Shown one piece after another: positions 1 through 4,713 of a stretch of DNA of 7,829 nucleotides. Below the pieces are notes generated by a model. That model saw nothing but the letters and a program-made list of their open reading frames with translations, was not told the DNA's origin and made no database searches. Origin of the DNA: an uncultured Collinsella sp. (GTDB taxonomy: Bacteria > Actinomycetota > Coriobacteriia > Coriobacteriales > Coriobacteriaceae); assembly GCA_938036665.1 (NCBI GenBank), contig CALHWR010000226.1:1-7829 (forward strand), read 5' to 3'. Positions within the stretch are counted from its first letter, which is position 1, and each line of letters starts with the position of its first letter. The position numbers were made by a program, and so were the translations under genes.

Positions 1-396
1 GCCACAGAACTCATCCAGACGCGTGTAGAGCGAGCGGGGGAGGAAGCACTGCCCATCCGCGAAGATATCGAAGGTCACATCGTGGCCGGCGGCAATGCGA
101 TGGATGCGGTGGGCAATGCCACGGTCGAGCGGACGGCTCAAGATGCACGTGGCGCGCGAGGCATCGGTGGGCGTATCCTCGTCGAGCTGCCAGACGCTGG
201 CGCCGTTGGCACAGACCGCGTAGTGCACGGCGGGATGGGCGAGAATGGGCTCAAAGATGCCCGACAGTGGACGTCCCGTGCAGGGAACAAACTCGATGCC
301 ACGACGTGCGAGCTCGTCGAGCATCGCCCAGGTGGCATCGCTCATTTGCTTAACGCTCGTCAGCAGCGTCCCATCCATATCGGAAAACACAATCAT
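1..396 (-). CDS. HAD-superfamily (Cof-type) phosphatase, N-terminal part
   Basis: The reverse strand reads openly from an ATG at 396 to the window edge, giving 132 codons with the C-terminus outside. Near the N-terminus is DMDGTLL, HAD motif I, whose first Asp is the nucleophile and whose second is the general acid. Motif II follows as CTGRP around residue 40, then the ANGA segment around residue 64 that is typical of Cof-type sugar-phosphate or nucleotide phosphatases with a C2 cap. The start is supported by AGAAAGGG nine bases upstream and by an in-frame TAG just before that. The family hydrolyses small phosphorylated metabolites in the cytoplasm; the substrate cannot be read from this fragment. 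It lies 86 bp downstream of gltA on the same strand, separated by a strong terminator, so its expression is probably separate or relies on read-through. The HAD assignment is secure; the subfamily is less so. Confidence 0.87.
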   Translation of the reverse strand, partial: MIVFSDMDGTLLTSVKQMSDATWAMLDELARRGIEFVPCTGRPLSGIFEPILAHPAVHYAVCANGASVWQLDEDTPTDASRATCILSRPLDRGIAHRIHRIAAGHDVTFDIFADGQCFLPRSLYTRLDEFCG

Positions 397-421
397 TTGA
401 TGCAGCCCTTTCTACTGGCAT

Positions 422-459
422 AAAAAGCGTGGCCGAGGGCTTGGGTCCCTGGCCACGCT
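422..459 (-). terminator. Rho-independent terminator after citrate synthase
   Basis: On the minus strand a perfect 9-bp stem (arms 451-459 and 426-434, AGCGTGGCC paired with GGCCACGCT) continues, after a single bulged G at 435, into a 4-bp AGGG/CCCT extension. A T5 run follows at once (426-422 on the reverse strand). It lies 24 bp beyond the gltA stop codon, the normal place for intrinsic termination. Only about 25 bases separate the T run from the ATG of the next gene. Confidence 0.9.
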
Positions 460-482
460 CGAGTTCTATAACGGTCCGCGTC

Positions 483-1901
483 CTAGCGGTCGGCGAGCGG
501 CTTGTACTCCAGCGGCTCGATCACCGGACGATAGGCCGGGCGAATAATACGGTGCGCGCAGAAGAGCTCTTCCATGCGGTGTGCCGACCAGCCGGCCATG
601 CGGGCGACGGCGAATAGCGGCGTAAAGAGCGTTTCGGGCACGCCGAGCATCTTGTAGATAAAGCCCGTGTACAGGTCGATGTTGGCGCAGATGGGCTTGG
701 TCATGCCGTGGTCGCGCATGACCTGGGGTGCCAGGCGCTCAATGCGCTCGATGAGCGCGAATTCATCGCCCAGGTCCTTCTTGGCGGCAAGTGTGCGCGC
801 GTAACGGCGGCACACCTCGGCGCGCGGGTCGCTCAGCGTGTAGACGGCGTGGCCCATGCCGTAGATGAGACCCGTGCCGTCGAAGGCCCGCTTGTCGAGG
901 ATCTTGCCCAGGTAGGCTGCGACCTCGTCCTCGTCCTCCCAGTTGGAGACATGCGCGCGGACGTCCTCGTGCATGGACACGACCTTGGCGTTGGCACCGC
1001 CGTGGCGCGGGCCCTTGAGCGAGCCGATAGCCGCGGCATAAGCGGAATACGGGTCGGTGGCCGAGGAGGACAGCACGCGGCAAGCGAAGGTGGAGTTGTT
1101 GCCGCCGCCGTGCTCTGCATGCAGCATGAGCATCACGTCGAGCAGCATGGCTTCGTCGCGGGTGAACGCCATGCCACCGCGCAAGACCTGTAGGATGGTC
1201 TCGGCGGTGGAGAGACCGGGCGTGGGGTGTGGCACGTGAACCTCGGAGCCGCGAAGCTTGGCGACCGAGGCCATGTGTGCGAAGGCGGCGATGCGGGGGA
1301 GACGGGCGAGCATGGAGATGGCGACGTCGATTTCGTGCTCGGGTGTAATGGCGTCGGGCTCGGCGTCGAAGGCGTAGAGCAGCAGCACGGCGCGCTGAAG
1401 CACATTCATGATGCTCGACGACACCGTGGTCATGGGGAACTCGCGGACGTATTCGTCGCTCAGGTGCCTAAAAGCACCCAGACGTTCGCAAAAACCGTCA
1501 AGCTCTTCCTTGGTGGGCAGAGAGCCCGTAATGAGCAGATAAGCGACCTCTTCGTAGCCGTAGCGATTCTCGGCCTGGGCGTTGTTGACCAGATCCTCGA
1601 TGCTGTAGCCACGAAGCGTGAGTTTGCCCTGATCGGGCACGACCTTACCGTCGACCTTGTTGTAGCCATGCACATCCGAGATGCGAGTGAGGCCCGCGAC
1701 CACGCCCGAACCGTCTGCATTGCGCAGGCCGCGCTTGACATTGTGCTCGACAAACAGGTCCTCGTCATAAGGGTCGGTCGGCAGGCCGTGGTAGAGGTTT
1801 TCGCTTTCGGGCGAAATCTGACGGCTCGCCTCGTAATCCAGAACCAGGCGGCTCAAGTGGTCATCGAAGCGGTAATAGATTTTCTTGGCGTCGTAGGCCA
1901 T
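483..1901 (-). CDS. gltA: Citrate synthase
   Basis: 472 aa. Condenses oxaloacetate and acetyl-CoA to citrate in the cytoplasm, the entry step of the oxidative TCA arm and of glutamate synthesis. The catalytic triad is visible: His264 in HAEHGGGNNSTF, His300 in GPRHGGAN and Asp409 in CANIDLYTG. GMGHAVYTLSDPR (348-360) is the conserved substrate-binding segment. The N-terminal block with VKRGLRNADGSGVVAGLT and a later TLRGYSIEDLV is typical of the long citrate/2-methylcitrate synthase type of Clostridia and Coriobacteriia, which explains why it exceeds the roughly 370-430 aa of proteobacterial GltA. The start at 1901 has GGAGAGGAG five bases upstream. It follows the ACT gene by 77 bp with no terminator between, so co-transcription is plausible, and a strong terminator follows it. 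Methylcitrate synthase activity cannot be excluded from sequence alone. Confidence 0.95.
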   Translation of the reverse strand: MAYDAKKIYYRFDDHLSRLVLDYEASRQISPESENLYHGLPTDPYDEDLFVEHNVKRGLRNADGSGVVAGLTRISDVHGYNKVDGKVVPDQGKLTLRGYSIEDLVNNAQAENRYGYEEVAYLLITGSLPTKEELDGFCERLGAFRHLSDEYVREFPMTTVSSSIMNVLQRAVLLLYAFDAEPDAITPEHEIDVAISMLARLPRIAAFAHMASVAKLRGSEVHVPHPTPGLSTAETILQVLRGGMAFTRDEAMLLDVMLMLHAEHGGGNNSTFACRVLSSSATDPYSAYAAAIGSLKGPRHGGANAKVVSMHEDVRAHVSNWEDEDEVAAYLGKILDKRAFDGTGLIYGMGHAVYTLSDPRAEVCRRYARTLAAKKDLGDEFALIERIERLAPQVMRDHGMTKPICANIDLYTGFIYKMLGVPETLFTPLFAVARMAGWSAHRMEELFCAHRIIRPAYRPVIEPLEYKPLADR

Positions 1902-1978
1902 GCGCGCTCCTCTCCGGGCCGCATCGGGGTGACTTGCATGGGCATGCGCGCGTCAGGCTATCCCCAGCGGCTTGCTCG

Positions 1979-2266
1979 CTACAGGCGGTACATAAAGTTG
2001 AAGACGTCCTCGCGCTGGATGGACACGTTGACGCCCGAAAGCTCGCCGGCCTCGGCCAGCGCCTTCTGCAGCTCGGCGAAGTCGAGCTTGGACTCGGCGG
2101 TATCGGCCAGCATGGTCATGGTGAAGATGTCCTCGATAATGGACTGCGTGATGTCGCGGATGTCGACGTTGGCCTCGCCTAGGACACGGGTGACGCCGGC
2201 GACGATGCCGGGGCGGTTCTTGCCAAGGACGGTGATGACGATACGGGAGGACGAGATCTCGGCCAT
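1979..2266 (-). CDS. ACT domain-containing protein, UPF0237 family
   Basis: 95 aa, essentially a single ACT domain. The opening strand RIVITVLGKNRPGIVAGVTRVL (residues 8-29) carries the GxxRPGIVAGV ligand-loop pattern of ACT domains. The DIxDITQSIIEDIFTMTMLAD stretch (35-55) and the Phe/Met-rich end match my memory of the UPF0237 family of small stand-alone ACT proteins, which are presumed amino-acid sensors. The size fits the family (about 88-95 aa). The start at 2266 has GAAAGGG six bases upstream. In many Firmicutes this gene precedes a UPF0210 (PFL) gene, but here the next gene is gltA, 77 bp downstream on the same strand. The ligand and partner are unknown. A role in sensing amino-acid status near citrate and glutamate metabolism is only an inference from position. 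Confidence 0.9.
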   Translation of the reverse strand: MAEISSSRIVITVLGKNRPGIVAGVTRVLGEANVDIRDITQSIIEDIFTMTMLADTAESKLDFAELQKALAEAGELSGVNVSIQREDVFNFMYRL

Positions 2267-2313
2267 GGGAAACCCTTTCGCGTGATTGCGGCGCGCGCGG
2301 GGCGCTCCGCTAC

Positions 2314-2336
2314 GGTACAGTGTTCATCATTGTACC
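2314..2336 (-). promoter_or_regulatory. Imperfect palindrome over a -10-like box upstream of the ACT gene
   Basis: GGTACAGTG (2314-2322) and CATTGTACC (2328-2336) form an inverted repeat with one mismatch in nine and a 5-base spacer. On the minus strand a TACAAT hexamer, close to a sigma-70 -10 box, lies inside the right arm (2334-2329). No convincing -35 box was found 16-18 bases upstream of it. The site is 48-70 bp before the ACT start codon. It could be an operator or merely a weak hairpin; the -10 assignment is tentative. Confidence 0.4.
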
Positions 2337-2500
2337 TGTCTGGCGCAAAAAAGGCGCGCTCGCTGCGGCGTTACATGCCTGCAACATGAGCGTAAGGGGG
2401 AAGGCCGCACGGGGAAGAGCCGTCTGGCGCGTGTCCGGCTCGTGTTGGGTTGATTTCCGATCTCAGCCGAACACATTGAGCGGACAGGCCGTTCCCGCAG

Positions 2501-2525
2501 TCAGCCGAACGCCTCCGACGGCTGA
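2501..2525. repeat. Inverted repeat TCAGCCG/CGGCTGA
   Basis: A perfect 7-bp inverted repeat (2501-2507 and 2519-2525) with an 11-base loop. The left arm repeats the TCAGCCGAAC found directly at 2463-2472. No T run follows on either strand, so it is not a standard intrinsic terminator. Confidence 0.5.
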
Positions 2526-2538
2526 TTCCGAACTGGAA

Positions 2539-2580
2539 GCGGAGGGCATCCCCGCCCTTCGGTAGGGGATACCGCTCCGC
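2539..2580. repeat. Two-tier stem-loop GCGGAG-ATCCCC / GGGGAT-CTCCGC
   Basis: The outer stem GCGGAG (2539-2544) pairs with CTCCGC (2575-2580). The inner stem ATCCCC (2548-2553) pairs with GGGGAT (2565-2570). They are separated by a 3x4 internal loop and capped by an 11-base loop. All 12 pairs are perfect. The nested arrangement suggests a folded RNA, a recombination site or a dispersed repeat rather than chance, but no family is recognised. Confidence 0.5.
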
Positions 2581-2594
2581 GGCGCATGCCGCGG
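2577..2594. repeat. GC-rich perfect hairpin CCGCGGC-GCAT-GCCGCGG
   Basis: A perfect 7-bp stem with a 4-base loop. Its left arm shares 2577-2580 with the outer stem of the preceding stem-loop, so the two folds exclude each other in full form. No T run follows. Confidence 0.5.
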
Positions 2595-2662
2595 GCGGCG
2601 CCCCTATCGGACCACCGTGACCTCAGTTGGGATGGGCCCAGCACTGCCGCGTACTCGGTGAG

Positions 2663-3388
2663 CTAGAGCCAACTGTTCGTCTTCACGTCGCGTATGGCGA
2701 TATTTCGGTCGTCCGGCTCGGTGATGCCGTAGCCGAACGCCTGGAGCGTCTCGATGGACTCCTGGATCCTCTGTTGGAACATGGGACCCGGATCGACCCT
2801 CGGCCCGAGGTGCCCGCGCCAAAGGCACGGCGTGGCGCGCAGCATGTTATGGATTTTGGAGATGGGCTCGATGTCGGCGTAGACGTTGAGCGTCGCCATG
2901 GCGTCCTTGTGGCCGAGGATCGATTGGAGCGCCTTGATATCGCCGCCTTGGCGGATCCACTGCGTTGCGAACGTGTGGCGAAGGCCGTGGAACGTGATCA
3001 GCTCGTCGTTGGTGCCCATGAGGCCGTTGGTCTCCGAGAACGTCTTGAACGCCCTGCGGATATAGCTTGTCGTCGCGAAGGTCGCGCCCGGCTCCGACAG
3101 GATGTAGCAGTCCCCGATCTCGACCGCCCCGGTAAGGCCGCGCAAGCGCAGCTTTCCGCAGTCGATCTCGTGGGTCTCCTTCAGGAAGGGGAGTAGGCCG
3201 ACCGGGTCGATGGGGATACCCCTGGCGTCATGGGTCTTGGTGTCCTTGATGAACGAACCCATTCCCTTCGCGTACGCCACCGAGTGTCTGATCGAGATCA
3301 GGCCCGTCTCGAAATCCACATCGCACCACCGAAGGCCGCAGACCTCGCCGATTCGCATCCCCGTGTGCAGGGCGAGTGCGACCGCCCT
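2663..3388 (-). pseudogene. Tyrosine recombinase/integrase, C-terminal catalytic remnant
   Basis: The reverse strand encodes the catalytic domain of a phage/ICE-type tyrosine recombinase, beginning with RAVALALHTG and continuing through the ATG at 3358 to a TAG at 2663. Counting from that ATG (231 aa), the catalytic set is complete: Arg2 (TGMRIGEV), Lys41 (DTKTHDARG), His124 and Arg127 (HGLRHT), His150 (LGHKD) and the nucleophile Tyr160 (NVYADIEP). The N-terminal SAM-like and core-binding domains, normally about 150-180 residues, are missing. The frame is blocked at 3391-3389 by the TAG that ends the neighbouring XRE gene. ATG 3358 sits one codon before the catalytic Arg, so a product from it would lack the first strand of the fold and all arm/core DNA binding. 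The roughly 70-residue tail after Tyr160 is longer than usual. I read it as a deletion scar of a former mobile element. A truncated protein acting in trans is unlikely but possible. Confidence 0.85.
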
Positions 3389-3640
3389 CTAATCCTCGGC
3401 GGACCAATCGAATCCGAACTCCTTTCGGGCATCCTCTTCGCTCATGACTTCGAGAAGGTCTCCGGGTTGGCAACGAAGGGCGAGGCATAGCTGCTCGAGT
3501 GTGTTGAAGCGAATGCCGCGAATATGCCCTTTTTTAATACGGGACAGGTTCACGGGCGTGGTTCCAATCCTTTCGGCAAGTTCGTTCGAGGAAATCTTTC
3601 GCTCGGCCATGATCTTGTCGAGGCGAACAATTACGGGCAT
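3389..3640 (-). CDS. XRE-family transcriptional regulator (YozG-like), partner of DUF2975
   Basis: 83 aa. A single Cro/C1-type helix-turn-helix occupies nearly the whole protein: LDKIMAERKISSNELAERIG (7-26) holds the first two helices, TTPVNLSRIKKG (27-38) the recognition helix, and the rest matches the short HTH_26/YozG type ending in CQPGDLLE. Such regulators are commonly encoded beside DUF2975 membrane proteins, as here. Its ATG is 9 bp after the DUF2975 stop codon, with a TAAGGA ribosome-binding site overlapping that stop, so the two are one operon. After LLEV the tail (MSEEDARKEFGFDWSAED) is longer than I expect for the family. Because its frame runs directly into the integrase remnant, part of that tail may come from the deletion junction. 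The likely target is the inverted repeat at 4200-4218 (inference). Confidence 0.9.
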   Translation of the reverse strand: MPVIVRLDKIMAERKISSNELAERIGTTPVNLSRIKKGHIRGIRFNTLEQLCLALRCQPGDLLEVMSEEDARKEFGFDWSAED

Positions 3641-3649
3641 GGCGTTTCC

Positions 3650-4162
3650 TTACGCAATCTCGTCGGAGTCGAGGTACAGCTCTCGGGCGTACAAGAAGAG
3701 CTGGGAAAGCATGAACAGGACGATGCCGAGAACCAGAGAGGTCCAATCGAATGATGAAGCGATCTCTTGGGCGCCGACGGCCCCCTCGCCGCCAAACATC
3801 GAAACGGAGGTTTTGAGTGAGCCGGCGTAGAGGCTGGTGGCAGCTTGAACAACGAAGAGAATGCCGAGCACCTTCAAGCATGTCGCAGACCCTTTCTTGA
3901 AGGGGTCTCCGCTCTTGATCGTCCACACGAGAACGGCGCTGAGGATGGTCGTAGCGATACCGATGACGGCAGGGACCAATGTCGAGATCGCAAGGGCTGG
4001 ATACGCGGGGGAGTCTGCAATTACAGGGTTGTCGAGCACTTCGATTGCTGGCTTTAAGGAGAACGCCACTTGTGCGATGGCGGTGGCGCAAAGGGTCGCA
4101 GAGGCTATCGCACATGCGATGCGGAAGGAATGAAGCCGGGGAGTGCGATTGTCGGAACTCAT
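3650..4162 (-). CDS. DUF2975 family membrane protein
   Basis: 170 aa with four predicted transmembrane helices: about 13-34, 55-80, 95-113 and 141-159. The cytoplasmic SGDPFKKGSATCLKVLG segment (84-100) between helices 2 and 3 and the short acidic C-terminus after ELYLDSDE resemble DUF2975 proteins. The start at 4162 has GGAGG five bases upstream. It is the first gene of a two-gene operon with the XRE regulator downstream. The family has no established biochemical role; the recurring pairing suggests the membrane protein modulates or senses for the regulator. It diverges from the bacteriocin/ABC operon across a 120-bp promoter region, which makes it a candidate local control or sensing module for that operon (inference). 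Confidence 0.85.
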   Translation of the reverse strand: MSSDNRTPRLHSFRIACAIASATLCATAIAQVAFSLKPAIEVLDNPVIADSPAYPALAISTLVPAVIGIATTILSAVLVWTIKSGDPFKKGSATCLKVLGILFVVQAATSLYAGSLKTSVSMFGGEGAVGAQEIASSFDWTSLVLGIVLFMLSQLFLYARELYLDSDEIA

Positions 4163-4199
4163 AATAACCTCCGAAGAATTTAAAAAACTCAGGTTACTT

Positions 4200-4218
4200 T
4201 TTAACAGTTTATGTTAAA
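4200..4218. promoter_or_regulatory. Perfect inverted repeat (operator candidate) in the divergent promoter region
   Basis: TTTAACA (4200-4206) and TGTTAAA (4212-4218) are perfect inverted 7-mers around a 5-base spacer, the size of a typical XRE dimer operator. The centre (4209) falls in the candidate minus-strand -10 box, and the right edge abuts the candidate plus-strand -35 box at 4219. Binding by the adjacent XRE protein would repress its own operon and could block or modulate the divergent one. The symmetry is direct observation; the binding partner is inferred. Confidence 0.55.
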
Positions 4219-4234
4219 TTGACTTTGCCTGCAA
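4206..4234 (-). promoter_or_regulatory. Candidate promoter of the DUF2975-XRE operon
   Basis: On the minus strand TTGCAG (4234-4229) and TAAACT (4211-4206) are spaced by exactly 17 bases. They match the sigma-70 consensus at 3/6 and 4/6. The predicted start of transcription would be about 37 bases before the DUF2975 start codon. The surrounding AT-rich stretch stands out from the GC-rich flanks. Confidence 0.4.
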
Positions 4235-4247
4235 GTAATCACAGCAT
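4219..4247 (+). promoter_or_regulatory. Candidate promoter of the bacteriocin-permease-ATPase operon
   Basis: TTGACT (4219-4224) matches five of six -35 consensus bases. With a 17-base spacer, the -10 position reads CAGCAT (4242-4247), a weak 3/6 match, which would suit an activated or low-level promoter. A perfect 10-bp palindrome CAGCATGCTG (4242-4251) covers this -10 position. A start near 4254 would give a leader of about 29 bases. Confidence 0.35.
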
Positions 4248-4282
4248 GCTGCAACCGAAACCCCTCTAGATTGGAGAGGATT

Positions 4283-4647
4283 ATGTTCAGTACTGTTAAG
4301 TCGTGTAAGCTCTTGGTTTTCCTCGGCCTCGCTCTTTGTCTGTTGCTGCCGGGGGCCCCGCTTTTGCGGATACCCCGATGCCTCCTTCCCAGGAGAGCAG
4401 CCAGTGTGCCCTCGTTGAGCCCCTCGGGTATACGGACGACGTCGTCGATACCTACTGGAGCTACAGCTGTCCTCGCGGCGTAAGCGGGCACAGCATCTCG
4501 ATGTTCAACATCTCTTACAAGACGATCTCCTACCGAAATGGCTATCGCCGATCCGCGCATCATAGGGAATCCCGCCTCGCTGCAATGTGCTCCTGTGGTG
4601 TTCTTGGCACAACTGATAAATGGCAATTTGTCTATAGCACCTACTAG
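4283..4647 (+). pseudogene. Lactococcin 972-like secreted bacteriocin precursor, split by a 1-base frameshift
   Basis: The ATG at 4283 follows GGAGAGG and opens a frame encoding a textbook Sec signal peptide (Lys-containing start, then a Leu-rich core). That frame leaves the expected protein at the tract G5C4 (4351-4359), while the -1 frame continues as PAFADTPMPPSQ and on to a TAG at 4645. Restoring one base in the tract gives a 121-aa precursor: signal peptide 1-29 ending in AFA, a clean signal peptidase site, and a 92-aa mature protein. The mature part keeps the pattern I know from the lactococcin 972 family: an early Trp (W59), a central S/T-rich segment ending in RNG (81-87), a basic stretch, then an Ala-rich segment and an aromatic end (WQFVYSTY). 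It has four Cys (42, 63, 103, 105), which lactococcin 972 lacks. It begins the operon with the permease and ATPase, the order seen in lactococcin 972 clusters. Family assignment is by pattern memory, not by search. The frameshift could be a real lesion, phase variation, ribosomal slippage or a sequencing error. Confidence 0.6.
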
Positions 4648-4657
4648 ATGCGAGGAA

Positions 4658-4680
4658 GGGCCGAGCATTTTGTTCGGCCC
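4658..4680 (+). terminator. Hairpin between bacteriocin and permease genes (possible attenuator)
   Basis: GGGCCGA (4658-4664) pairs perfectly with TCGGCCC (4674-4680) around a 9-base loop, 11 bp after the precursor stop codon. Only CTCTGTT follows instead of a T run, so it is a weak terminator or an mRNA-stabilising stem. Either would give more precursor than transporter message. It would lie inside the permease coding region if translation began at 4648, which argues for the later start. Confidence 0.45.
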
Positions 4681-4713
4681 CTCTGTTCCGACTGGATGAG
4701 GTTAAGGTTGGCG

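Larger units (their letters stand above)
2337..2662. other. Gene-free boundary region with stem-loops
   Basis: No convincing gene is present; the open frames here have no recognisable domains, and one merely runs out of the integrase region out of frame. The stretch separates core genes from the integrase remnant. It contains a 10-bp direct repeat TCAGCCGAAC (2463-2472 and 2501-2510) and several GC-rich inverted repeats between 2501 and 2594, listed separately. No tRNA was seen. If the neighbouring recombinase once integrated an element here, its attachment site should lie in or near this stretch, but I cannot identify a core sequence without the other end. Confidence 0.6.

Noticed and set aside
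82..423. Plus-strand open frame of 113 codons
   Set aside because: It lies opposite the HAD phosphatase, whose reverse frame has clear motifs; the plus frame has no recognisable domain.
1227..2285. Long plus-strand open frame (352 codons) opposite gltA and the ACT gene
   Set aside because: It is antisense to two well-supported genes, as expected of GC-rich codon bias, and has no domain or ribosome-binding site.
2337..2370. Run of six A/T flanked by GCGC, considered as a terminator
   Set aside because: The flanking GGCGC copies are mainly a direct repeat, and no stable stem of useful length ends at the T run on either strand.
2320..2565. Plus-strand 81-codon frame in the gene-free boundary region
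   Set aside because: Composition and sequence look random, no family is recognised, and it spans the stem-loop cluster.
2604..2828. Minus-strand 74-codon frame at the end of the integrase region
   Set aside because: It overlaps the integrase frame, which keeps meaningful sequence through this region, and looks like an out-of-frame shadow.
4336..4647. Mature bacteriocin frame starting independently at TTG 4336
   Set aside because: There is no ribosome-binding site there, and starting at 4336 would leave the peptide with only a stub of signal peptide. The upstream frame supplies exactly the missing leader, so a frameshift explains it better.
4648..4713. Permease start at ATG 4648, directly after the bacteriocin stop
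   Set aside because: No binding site fits, the extra 22 residues are hydrophilic and unlike a membrane N-terminus, and they cover a hairpin. ATG 4714 has AAGG at good spacing.
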